Shown here: positions 46,160 through 56,925 of the stretch, one piece after another
Position numbering within the stretch: position 1 is the first letter of the stretch
Layout of the letters: each line of letters opens with the position of its first letter
DNA from: Rutidosis leptorrhynchoides
Lineage: Eukaryota; Streptophyta; Magnoliopsida; Asterales; Asteraceae
Reading direction: 5' to 3'
DNA length: 64,000 bases
NCBI RefSeq assembly: GCF_046630445.1
Contig: NC_092333.1
Span: 718,882,001 to 718,946,000, forward strand
The notes under the pieces: model-generated
What the model saw: only the letters and a program-made list of their open reading frames with translations
What the model was told of the DNA's origin: nothing
The model's database searches: none
Translations under genes and position numbers: made by a program

Positions 46160-46227
46160 TGTTATATGTGTGAAGGATATCAAAACAACAAGAAAAGTGT
46201 GTTTTAGTGTTAAGGCGCGTCATGGCT
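46160..46227 (+). repeat. Copia-like 5' LTR, first part
   Basis: TGTTATATGTGTGAAGGATATC onward matches the start of the 3' LTR at 58939. It is cut by the Tekay insertion after TGGCT (46223-46227) and continues at 56514. Confidence 0.75.
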
Positions 46228-49102
46228 TGTAATACCCCGTCAGAATTCACTAACGGCGCATTAACTCTGGTCCCAATGTTTGGCTTGACTTCTACATGAC
46301 AGCAATGTTCTACAGCGGAAGCAACTAATACCTGAGATAAAACATGCAAAACGGATCAACATAAAGTTGAGTGAATCTACAGGTTTAGTAAATCTTTTCG
46401 TAAGTTAGGCCACAAGATTTTCTTGAAAAACGTCATAGGAAAAGTATACATTATCTTGAGCACTTGATTATAAAGCTTTATGGCGCTACACCGATTAAGT
46501 GTACGAGTTTACCTTGTCATGGCACTACACTGATTAAGTGTACGTGTTTATCTTATCATGGCACTACACTGATTAAGTGTACGTGTTTATCTTATCATGG
46601 CGCTACACTGATTAAGTGTACGTGTTTATCTTATCATGGCGCTACACTGATTAAGTGTACGAGTTAATCAAGCTATGAACTCATATGTATAGTCGTTTAA
46701 GTTACTTGTGCCTAATATGTAAAACATTTGTAAACACAGTTTAAGAAATAGTTTCAAAAACAGCATGTATCTCATCCCAAAAATGTTAAAGAAAATGGGA
46801 CTGTAGACTCACCTTAGCAAAAGCACTCGTAAAGATCTTAGTAAATCGTACTGTTGTCGAACACTCTCGACTGAACAACGTAACCTAGTCAAATAGGTCA
46901 TCTTAAGTATACACATATAGGTCATAATGTCAACCCATAGTGTACGCAAAGTCCTAGTGCTCAGACTGACTCAATGAACAAGTAAAAGTCAACTAATCCA
47001 AGCAAGTCAACCAAAGTCAACCCTAAAGTCAACTCGGTCAATGTGGTTAACTAAAGTCAAACATCTCAGTAGGTCATACAAACATGATCAATAAGTCAAA
47101 CCTAGGTCAAGTATCACTTTACAAGTCATAATTAAGCATATTGCACTTTTGCACCTTAAAGCATGCCTTAGAAATTCGTACGTCGTAGAAAGATCCAACT
47201 ATAGCTCATAGCACATAAATCATTAAATCATAAAAAACTCCAGATCATAAATAGACTTAAAATCGATTCCAAAAATTCCGGCCAAAGCCTCATACGAAAA
47301 ATAAAAGTCCAATATCAGAAAGGGTCTATTCATAGTTCATTACAGAAATTTCTGCCCGCGCGTCAGTTTTTAAACATTTTTCATAAAATATAAAAAATAG
47401 ATTTTGACGAACGGCCAATTGGAGGCTTCTCAAAACATCTCAAAATATTATTTATAAAATAATAAAAGACATTGCTTTAGCCAATTCGTACATTTTTGCA
47501 AATCTTTACAGACTCATCAGTTTTTAATCATCAACCGGACACATCAGGTAGACGAGCATATATCTCATGGAAAATCACGTTCTCGTAAGTTCGAATACAA
47601 ATGAAACATGTAAAGGAACACTTAGAATAACATATTCCAGAATATCAAAGTCTCAATAAATTCCTAGTTCACTCTAGAAATTTTTATGTAACTTTGAAAA
47701 ACGATTCAGCTCACTTTAAAAATCAAATCTTCGTTTTGACATAACGGGAGCATTACATAACCTTTTGACGCAAATCTTAAGTCTAAATTGCATAAATTTT
47801 CACAAGGAATACAGTAGTGCACTTTATATGATCTAAAACACAAAGCATGCAACTCTGAAATTTCGAATATCATGCAAACCCTAATGAAAACTTCGATTAA
47901 GCATATCTTGAGCATACGATAACGAAATCAGCAAAATCGGAGTCTAAAATTAATAACTTTTCGATATCTTTCTATTTAAACATATTAAAAGATTAGATCT
48001 CATGTCAATTAAATCAGATCAACAAGAAACAAATTCGTTTTTCATGCAATCAACACCAATCGAGCAATTAAACGATAAACGATAACATAAATCACCATTA
48101 ATTGAGCACTAGACTTGATTACACTATGTAATGGAACAAAAATCAGATCTAATAAGATTAGGATTTTCAATTATACCTTAGAAACACAAATTGCAAGTAT
48201 GTACGCGTTGAGGATGAAGAAAGCAACAACTTTAATGCACGAGACTTGTTATAATTTTAAGTTTTGAGTGGTGTTCTTGTGGGGATGGTGATCGATGATG
48301 AAGATGATGATATGTGGCTGTAAATTTCGTGGGTTAGGGTTAAGGGAGAATAAATGAGTGTATTTCTCTAATTAGGGGTTTTAAGGGTTAGCTTTTGGGC
48401 CCTAATCAAGGTTAAATGGAAACTAGGAGAAGTAATAGCCCAAAATAGATCAAAGAAGGCCCCCTTCTTGTGGATTTCGGCCTAGAGGCTGGAAAAAGGC
48501 TCCTTGGGCTTTATTTTGTCTAGGTAGTTTAAGTATTGTGCAATCCATCGAGCGTTGTTAACCGAAAACGCGAACCGGAACGTTAAACGTCAATTTCTCG
48601 CGTTTTTAATCTATATAAATTCTAATAAATTGAAAGTATCTTTAAAACATAATAATTACATAAAATAATTATTAAAAGTGAAATACCATTCGTTTCGTTA
48701 TTTTCTTGTACGCGCGTGGTCCGTTTCGGGTGCCGTTAACCGTACCGGATCTTCGGAACGTTAACTAGTCGTTAAAACGAATTCACCGGGTTTAATTTAC
48801 TAAATAAATAATAAATTAAATAAGTTTTTCATAAAGTCAATAATTATTAAAAATAATTATTTTATCGTTTTTCTGAGTTCCGTAAACTGAAAAGCTTTCT
48901 AGGCGATTAACTTAATCGTGACGTTTTCTAGTTATTTCGCTATCCGTAATAAGTTCATAAATTAATATAACATATTAATTCAAGTAATCCACTAGGATCA
49001 AATATTTATTTAATTCTGTTAAACACATACGGTTCTAAGTAATCACCGTTAAATACTTAACGGACAAGTAACGATAGTAACGGAAAAAGTCGGGTTGTTA
49101 CA
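46228..49102 (-). repeat. 3' LTR of the Tekay element
   Basis: Pairs with 53632-56508; differences are scattered. Contains a 39-bp array (46481-46663) and the hairpin TCAAC-ATAAA-GTTGA (46356-46370). Many short GTCAA/AAGTCAAC phrases lie at 46940-47130. No gene within this 2.9 kb. Confidence 0.9.
46481..46663. repeat. 39-bp tandem array with a palindromic core
   Basis: Five units of ATGGCGCTACACTGATTAAG plus 19 more bases. Each contains TACACTGATTAAGTGTA, an imperfect palindrome. 39 is divisible by three, so the array stays open as a spurious 13-residue protein repeat. The twin array is at 53883-54065. Confidence 0.9.
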
Positions 49103-49138
49103 TTACCCACCTGTTATGAAGAATTTCGTCCCGAAATT

Positions 49139-49570
49139 TTAGTGCACGTCTGCCATAGTCGTATCCTCGGAAAACAGTTGCGGATACTTTAGTCTCATTT
49201 GATCTTCACGCTCCCACGTGAATTCTGGTCCTCTACGGGCATTCCTCCGATCTTTTACAATCGGTATGTTGCTCTGCTTTATACGTTTGACCTTACGGTC
49301 CGTTTTTTTAATAGTTTCCTCTACGAAATGAAGTCTACTATCAACTTGTATCTCATCCAAAGGAATTATCAAACTTTCGTCCGATGAGCATTTCTTCAAG
49401 TTAGAAACGTGAAAAGTGTCGTGAATCTCGCTAAGTTCTTGCGATAGTTTCAATATGTACGCTACCGGTCCAATTCTTTCGATAATCTCAAACGGTCCAA
49501 TATATCTCGGACTTAGCTTGCCTCTTTTACTGAAACGTACTACACCCTTCCAGGGTGATACCTTGAGCAT
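49139..49570 (-). pseudogene. Tekay integrase C-terminus with chromodomain-like region
   Basis: Starts [20 protein letters not shown] and continues [20 protein letters not shown], the GPF/Y module of chromovirus integrases, then [19 protein letters not shown]. The final 60 residues ([20 protein letters not shown], then [19 protein letters not shown]) form the group II chromodomain-like tail. In the family this tail guides insertion toward particular chromatin. Frame open, but upstream integrase is broken. Confidence 0.85.
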
Positions 49571-49696
49571 AACCTTTTCTCCAACCTAAAATTCTAAATC
49601 TCGCCTTCTAACGTTGGCGTAACTCTTTTGAAGACTTCGCGCCGTTTTCAGTTTCTCTTATATCTGCACGATCTTCGCGATTGTTTCGGGTATGAT

Positions 49697-50721
49697 CTAA
49701 GGACCATTCGATTGACTATCTCCTAACTCAGTCCAATGTACAGGTGATCTGCACTTTCTGCCATACAGTGCTTCAAAAGGCGCTGCCTTTATACTTGTGT
49801 GATAACTATTGTTATAAGAAAACTCTACTAATGGTAAATGTTTATCCCATCCGATTCCAAAATCAATAACACATGCTCTTAACATGTCTTCTAATGTCTG
49901 AATGGTTCTCTCACTTTGACCTTAAGTCTGTGGATGGTATGCTGTACTCATGTCTAAACGAGTTCCCATGGCATCTTGCATAGCTTGCCAAAATCTAGAT
50001 GTAAATCTACTATCTCTGTCGGAAATAATGGATAGCGGCACTCCATGTCGAGAAACCACTTCCTTTAGGTAAACCTGTGCCAACTTCTCCATCTTATCCG
50101 TTTTCCTAATCAGTAGTAAATAAGCAGACTTTGTGAGACGATCAATGATAACGCAAATCATATTATAACCTCCCACAGTCTTGGGAAACTTAGTAATTAA
50201 ATCCATAGTAATACATTCCCATTTCCACTGGGAATCTCTGGCTGTGTTAGTAGTCCTGACAGTTTCTCATGCTCTGCTTTTACTTAAGCACACGTTGAGC
50301 ACTCACTAACATAGGTTGCTATATCTGCTTTCATATTAGGCCACCAGTGCAGTGCCTTAAGATCTTGGTACATCTTGTCGGATCTAGGGTGAATAGAATG
50401 CCTTGTCATGTGTGCCTGATCTAGCACTAGTTCCCTTAATCTGCCAAATCTCGGTACCCAAATTCTATCTAAGAAGTATCGGATTCCATCTTCTCGAATG
50501 AAAAACTTTTTGTCCATCCCTCTGAGTGACTCAATATCAACATTCTCTTCTTTTAATGCCTCTGGCTGTGCATCGCGTGTCTGAGAAGTAAGGTTCCTTC
50601 GAATAGTCAAGTTTAATGCTCTAACTCGAATAGGCTTAAATCTCTCCTTCCTACTCAAAGCATCTGCCACTACATTAGCCTTACTAGGATGATAGCTAAT
50701 GTCGCAGTCGTAGTCATTCAA
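49697..50721 (-). pseudogene. Tekay RNase H end and integrase core, broken
   Basis: 50721-50284 opens with the RNase H end ([19 protein letters not shown]). The zinc-binding domain follows ([20 protein letters not shown] then CSTCA). After a frame break the core runs 50206-49922: [16 protein letters not shown] with the first aspartate, [14 protein letters not shown] with the second. A stop precedes [16 protein letters not shown], which holds the catalytic glutamate, and 49885-49697 continues [15 protein letters not shown]. All three catalytic acidic residues can be seen, but not in one frame. Confidence 0.85.
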
Positions 50722-50739
50722 TAGCTCGATCCATCGTCT

Positions 50740-51111
50740 CTATCTCATATTAAGCTGTTCCTGATCGAAAATATGCTGCAAACTCTTGTGGTCCGTGAAA
50801 ACAGTAAACTTAGTACCATACAAATAGTGTCTCCACATCTTCAACGCAAAGACTATAGCACCAAGTTCTAAATCGTGAGTCGTGTAATTCAACACATGTA
50901 TCTTCAATTGTCGTGATCTATAAGCAATCACTTTCGTACGTTGCATCAACACGCAACCAAAACCCCGTCGTGAAGCATCACAGCAAACTACAAAATCCTC
51001 GGTTGCTTCGGGTAAAGACAAAATCGATTCAGTCGTTAACTTCTCTTTTAACAACTGAAATGCAGCTTCATGCAACTCGGTCCATTTATACTTCTTACCC
51101 TCGTGAGTCAA
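50740..51111 (-). pseudogene. Tekay RNase H domain
   Basis: [19 protein letters not shown] (RT connection), then [18 protein letters not shown] with the first aspartate, [39 protein letters not shown] with the glutamate, and [14 protein letters not shown] with the next aspartate. It ends at a TAG after QEQLNMR, where the family reads on. Reasonably preserved, but cut off from a functional polyprotein. Confidence 0.85.
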
Positions 51112-51233
51112 TGCTGTTAACGGTCGGGCAATAGTAGAAAATCCCTTAATGAATCTTCTATAATAAACGGCAAGACCTAAGAATTGCCGAACATGAGTTG
51201 GCGACTTAGGAGTCTCTCATTTCTTGACTATTT

Positions 51234-51901
51234 CTATCTTCGCAGCCATAAGTCACACTTCGAAAACTTCGCATACAGCTGCTCATTCCTAAGCATCTCA
51301 AGTAGCAAACGAATATATTGCTCATGTTCCTTCTCATACTTGAAATATACCAGAATATTGCCGATAAACACAATAACAAACTTGTCTAGATATGGCTTAC
51401 ACACACGGTTCATGAGATCCATGAACACAGCCGGTGTGTTCGTCAATCCAAATGGCATTACGGTAAATTCGTGATGTTTGTAGCGTGTTCTAAACGATGT
51501 CTTCGGTATATCTGTCTCTTTTATTCTCATCTGATGGTAACCTGACCTCAGATCATCTTAGAGTAACATCTAGATCCTTGTAACTGATCTAACAGATCAT
51601 TGATTCTCTGTGGCGGGTATCTATTCTTGATACAAGGTCTCATAGATCCATCCTTCTTCCTAACAAAGAGCACATGTGCTCTCCATGGTGAAGAGCTCGG
51701 TCGAATGAATCCTTTGTCTAAAAGCTCTCGTAACTGACTAGACAGCTCTTTCAATTCTGAAGGTGCAAGCCTATTCGGTGCACGTGCTACAGGCGTCGCT
51801 CCCGGCATTAAGTCAATCTGAAATTCTACGTCTCTATGCGGTGGAAGACTTGGTAATTCTCTCGGAAGAACCTTAAGGAAAATTTCTAACGGTTGGGACA
51901 T
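51234..51901 (-). pseudogene. Tekay reverse transcriptase with destroyed active site
   Basis: 51901-51548 carries the RT start ([40 protein letters not shown]). MRPCI then runs straight into [16 protein letters not shown], so the DYRELNK stretch is missing, a small in-frame deletion. After a stop and frame change, 51530-51234 gives [20 protein letters not shown] and then FIGNILVYF where the family has an I-D-D motif; both catalytic aspartates are substituted. It cannot polymerise as written. Confidence 0.85.
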
Positions 51902-51993
51902 CTTCGAGTCTCTTAACTACTGATTCAACTTTGCTCACATGTGCCAGAATTGCGAGACATCCTTATCTCATGTACTTCTAGACCTTCGAGCAA

Positions 51994-52179
51994 TTAATGT
52001 AACACAACGGTGTACCGATCTTCTCTCCGTACACCATCATTGATTCGTCTTTGGTAAAAGAAATTCGAATGGCTTTCTGGTCGCAACAGCCTCGGTTGTG
52101 TCGTTAGATAACCAGTCCATTCCAACCACAAAGTCAAATAAAGAAATATGGTAGTCCAAGTAAAATAATTTAACTCCAA
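51994..52179 (-). pseudogene. Tekay protease remnant
   Basis: The frame at 52179-51994 is out of register. In a neighbouring frame the same stretch reads VVGMDWLSNDTTEAV, the GMDWL signature near the end of gypsy proteases. The DTG active site is not visible upstream. Only the C-terminal third of the domain is left. Confidence 0.55.
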
Positions 52180-53617
52180 ACATCACTCAAGTAGATTTCT
52201 ATTGTAATGGCTCGCCAATCGTCGGAAAAAGTAATGTTCGGTACGAAAGGTTGTTATGAGCTTAACAGTATGGGTCTTAGCTTCTAATTTGCAAAGCAAT
52301 CGTTGATTTAAGTTTGGGGTGAGTTTCGGGTGAGAGATGTTTACGATGGGAGTGTACGATTAAACTTCTTAAAGCAGGATCTCCTTAAACCAAAATGACA
52401 TCAATCTTTATGCTTTTTCTTCCCAGTTGATAGTTCCATAGAGTTTACATTGTCTAAGGCAGATACTGGATTCTAAATGTTGAGACGGGATTCTTTAACG
52501 ATTAAGCTTCTATCGGCATCGGTGTTGAGAGTATATAAACGTTATGATTGTTAAGTAGGAACGAATTCTTGACAAACTTTATTGAAGTTGATGTTGAAAG
52601 CAGGGTGAGTTATCAGACTTGCCCACATCGGTGGGGGAGAAGAACGAAATACCCTTTATGAGGGAAGGTGTGAATACCTCTTCCGGTAGACTCGTATTGG
52701 AAAGCAAAATCGTGAAGCCGCGGGTGGCTGAATGATAGGAAAGTCGGACGTTAAGTAGACAATATCTACTACTGATTTAGCAGGCTGTTACAAGGAATTC
52801 ATCCTCTGAAGATAAATCTAAAATGAGTCGTGATGCATAGTAGCTAGTAGTAAATCGTGGAGGTGCTAGTAGTGTTGAGTAGTATTTATTAGTAGTAAGT
52901 AGCAATGGGTGGCATCAAGTAGTAACTAGTGATTACAATCCATGAGAAGTAGGCGATCGGTCGAGACTAGCAGTGAGAGGCGGCGTTGTGTAGTAGTAAG
53001 AAACGATAGGTAGTGGTATGAGATGATGAGTATGTTCTAGCAGTGTCTTCATAGTTCCAAGTAGTGATCGGTGGTGGCGGACAGTGTCGAGTAGTGACGA
53101 GTTGTGACGTGATTACACGCTTCTTATAGGTTATAATAGCAATTAATGTGCACAGTGAAAATTTCTACTCATATTTGAGATTATACGGTTCATGTTCTAA
53201 ACGGTGTTTATTATAGTAACCTACTTGACTCGCTCCCAATTCTCTATTTTGTGATGTCAGAACTTCTATATGAGTTATTGTAATGTAATCCCGGTCATTA
53301 CATTACGCTATCTAACATATCCATTCGACATCACTCCATAAGTTTAAGATAGCGTAGTCAACTTAATTCTCTTAAGTGTCGCGTTGTGTGTACGTATGTG
53401 ATTCGTGACATCATATATTTTGTCCAAGTCCATATCATTATGGGTATAGATGCGTATATGCATGTGATGTCTAATATGTAGCCCTACGGGTAGCATAGTA
53501 GAGCAAACAGTGCAAGCATGGCGTATAACAGTCATTCTAAGTACACGGCTATAAACTAGACCCACTAATGCGCTCTACGGTTAGCAAACTAATGTATCCT
53601 AGTTCCTATAGTCAAAG
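52180..53617 (-). other. Tekay leader without gag
   Basis: 1.4 kb between the PBS and the protease remnant, where gag (about 300-450 residues) belongs. No capsid or zinc-knuckle motif in any frame. The plus strand is rich in AGTAGT/AAGTAGTAAC phrases (about 52840-53110). Gag appears to have been lost and replaced by simple-sequence-like DNA. Confidence 0.55.
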
Positions 53618-53630
53618 CTCTGATACCAAA
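53618..53630 (-). other. Primer binding site of the Tekay element
   Basis: TTGGTATCAGAGC on the minus strand, one base inside the LTR end, followed by TTTGACTATAGG. Complementary to initiator tRNA-Met. It sets the orientation. Confidence 0.85.
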
Positions 53631-53631
53631 T

Positions 53632-56508
53632 GTAATACCCCGTCAGAATCCACTAACGGCGCATTAACTCTGGTCCTAATGCTTGGCTTGACTTCTACAT
53701 GACAGCAATGTTCTACAGCGGAAGCAACTAATACCTGAGATAAAACATGCAAAACGGATCAACATAAAGTTGAGTGAATCTACAGGTTTAGTAAATCTTT
53801 TCGTAAGTTAGGCCACAAGATTTTCTTGGAAAACATCATAGGAAAAGTATACATTATCATGAGCACTTGATTATAAAGCTTTATGGCGCTACACCGATTA
53901 AGTGTACGAGTTTACCTTGTCATGGAGCTACACTGATTAAGTGTACGTGTTTATCTTATCATGGCGCTACACTGATTAAGTGTACGTGTTTATCTTATCA
54001 TGGCGCTACACTGATTAAGTGTACGTGTTTATCTTATCATGGCGCTACACTGATTAAGTGTACGAGTTAATCAAGCTATGAACTCATATGTATAGTCATT
54101 TAAGTTACTTGTGCCTAATATGTAAAACATTTGTAAACACAGTTTAAGAAATAGTTTCAAAAGCAGCATGTATCTCATCCCAAAAATGTTAAAGAAAATG
54201 GGACTGTAGACTCACCTTAGCAAAAGCACTCGTAAAGATCTTAGTAAATCGTACTGTTGTCGAACACTCTCGACTAAACAATGTAACCTAGTCAAATAGT
54301 TCATCTTAAGTATACATATATAGGTCATAATGTCAACCCATAGTGTACGCAAATTCCTAGTGCTCAGACTGACTCAATGAACAAGTAAAAGTCAACTAAT
54401 CCAAGCAAGTCAACCAAAGTAAACCCTAAAGTCAACTCGGACAATGTGGTTAACTAAAGTCAAACATCTCAGTAGGTCATACAAACATGATCAATAAGTC
54501 AAACCTAGGTCAAGTATCACTTTACAAGTCATAATTAAGCATATTGCACTTTTGCACCTTAAAGCATGCCTTAGAAATTCGTACGTCGTAGAAAGATCCA
54601 ACTATAGCTCATAGCACATAAATCATTAAATCATGAAAAACTCTAGATCATAAATATACTTAAAATCGATTCCAAAAAGTCCAGCCAAAGCCTCATACGA
54701 TAAATAAAAGTCCAATATCAGAAAGGGTCTATTCATAGTTCATTACAGAAATTTCTGCCCGCGCGTCAGTTTTTAAACATTTTTCATAAAATATAGAAAA
54801 TAGATTTTGATGAACGTCCAATTGGGGGCTTCTCAAAAAATCTCAAAATATTAGTGATAAAATAATAAAAGACATCGCTTTAGCCAATTCATACAGTTTT
54901 GCAAATCTTTACAGACTCATCAGTTTTTATTCATCAACCGGACACATCACGTAGACGAGCATATATCTCATGGAAAATCACGTTCTCGCAAGTTCACATA
55001 CAAATTAAACATGTCAAGAAACACTTGTAATAACATATTCCATAATATCAAAGTCTCAATCAATTCCTAGTTCACTCTAGCAATTTTTATGTAACTTTGA
55101 AAAACGATTCAGCTCACTTTAAAAATCAAATCTTCGTTTTGACATAACGGGAGCATTACATAACCTTTTGACGCAAATCTTAAGTCTAAATTGCATAACT
55201 TTTCACAAGGAATACAGTAGTACACTTTATATGATCTAAAACACAAAGCATGCAACTCTGAAAATTCGAATATCATGCAAACCCTAATGAAAACTTCGAT
55301 TAAGCATATCTTGAGCATACGATAACGAAATCACACAAAATCGGAGTCTAAAATTAATAACAATTTTATATATCTTTCTATTTAAACATATTACAATATC
55401 AGATCTCATGTCAATTAAATCAGATCAACAAGAAACAAATTCATTTTTCATGCAATCAACACCAATCGAGCAATTAAACGATAAACGATAACATAAATCA
55501 CCATTAATTGAGCACTAGACTTGATTACACTATGTAATTGAACAAAAATCAGATCTAATAAGATTAGGGTTTTCAATTATTCCTTAGAAACACAAATTGC
55601 AAGTATGTACGCGTTGAGGATGAAGAAAGCAACAACTTTAATGCACGAGACTTGTTCTAATTTTAAGTTTTGAGTGGTGTTCTTGTGGGGATGGTGATCG
55701 ATGATGAAGATGATGATATGTGGCTATAAATTTCGTGGGTTAGGGTTAAGGGAGGATAAATGAGTGTATTTCTCTAATTAGGGGTTTTAAGGGTTAGCTT
55801 TTGGGCCCTAATCAAGGTTAAATGGACACTAGGAGAAGTAATAGCCCAAAATAGATCAAAGAAGGCCCCCTTCTTGTGGATTTTGGCCTAGAGGCTGGAA
55901 AAAGGCTCCTTGGGCGTTATTTTGTCTAGGTAGTTTAAGTATTGTGCAATCCATCGAGCGTCGTTAACCGAAAACACGAACCGGAACGTTAAACGTCAAT
56001 TTCTCGCATTTTTAATCTATATAAATTCTAATAAATTGAAAGTATCTTTAAAACATAATAATTACATAAAATAATTATTAAAAGTGAAATACCATTCGTT
56101 TCGTTATTTTCTTGTACGCGCGTGGTCCGTTTCGGGTGCCGTTAACCGTACCGGATCTTCGGAACGTTAACTAGTCGTTGAAACGAATTCACCGGGTTTA
56201 ATTTACTAAATAAATAATAAATTAAATAAGTTTATCATAAAGTCAATAATTATTAAAAATAATTATTTTATCGTTTTTCTGAGTTCCGTAAACTGAAAAG
56301 CTTTCTAGGCGATTAACTTAATCGTGACGTTTTCTAGTTATTTCGCTATCCGTAATAAGTTCATAAATTAATATAACATATTAATTCAAGTAATCCACTA
56401 GGATCAAATATGCATTTAATTCTGTTAAACACATACGGTTCTAAGTAATCACTGTTAAATACTTAACGGACAAGTAACGATAGTAACGGAAAAAGTCGGG
56501 TTGTTACA
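53632..56508 (-). repeat. 5' LTR of the Tekay element
   Basis: 2877 bp, twin of 46228-49102, with the 39-bp array at 53883-54065 and the hairpin at 53759-53773. The right end GGTTGTTACA meets the TSD TGGCT at 56509-56513. Confidence 0.9.
53883..54065. repeat. 39-bp tandem array, second LTR copy
   Basis: Five 39-bp units as in 46481-46663. Here the second unit reads GGAGCTACACTG where the other LTR has GGCACTACACTG, and later units are more uniform, suggesting that unit variants spread separately in the two LTRs. Confidence 0.9.
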
Positions 56509-56513
56509 TGGCT

Positions 56514-56925
56514 CAACACTTGGATTGAGGTTCGAAGGTTGCAAGGATGTCAGTTTCAAAATCATGCTTTAAGCCAAGGTGCGGCTCCTCCAGCCACGGC
56601 GCGGCTTAAGCCTATCCGGGAGATGATGAGGAAAAACGAGTTTTTTTGCTCTTTATGTTGTTTTCTTGTTTAGATATGCCTATATGAACAACCTATTGTA
56701 ACCCTAACAAGTGTGCACGAAATTAATAGTGAAAAATCTCTGGTTTGCGCCCGTGGACTAAACCCTTCTTAGTGTTTTGGAGTTAGGATATAACCACGTT
56801 AAATCCCATTTCGTTATACTTTATATTTATCGTTTATGCTTTTAGATTATTCGTTTGCCATTCGTGGGTTTTTTTATTGACGATACCACAATCACATGTT
56901 CTTGTTTGGGTCCTAAATCCTAAAA
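56514..56925 (+). repeat. Copia-like 5' LTR, second part
   Basis: Continues from 46227 across the Tekay element and matches 59034-59443. Includes TGCCTATATGAACAACC, where the 3' LTR has TGCCTATATAAATACCC: the TATA box of this copy appears mutated. Ends CCTAAATCCTAAAA against CCTAAATCCTAACA in the 3' LTR. Confidence 0.75.

Larger units (their letters stand above)
46228..56508 (-). mobile_element. Tekay/Del chromovirus retrotransposon, defective
   Basis: 10.28 kb, TSD TGGCT on both sides (46223-46227 and 56509-56513). LTRs of 2875 and 2877 bp (TGTAATACCCCG...GGTTGTTACA on the plus strand). Minus-strand order: PBS, a 1.4-kb leader lacking gag, a protease remnant, RT, RNase H, integrase with a C-terminal chromodomain-like region, polypurine tract AACAGGTGGG. 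Coding is broken throughout and the RT catalytic aspartates are lost, although the LTRs are still very similar. Confidence 0.9.

Noticed and set aside
46481..46663. CRISPR-like direct repeats
   Set aside because: Units abut without spacers, there are no cas genes, and the context is a plant LTR.
46464..46667. 67-residue frame with a perfect 13-residue repeat
   Set aside because: Product of the 39-bp LTR array, whose unit is a multiple of three. No start context or homologous protein expected.
48350..48390. TTAGGGTTAAGGG and similar as interstitial telomere repeat
   Set aside because: Only one or two imperfect TTTAGGG-like units, repeated at 55740 as part of the LTR duplicate. Not an array.
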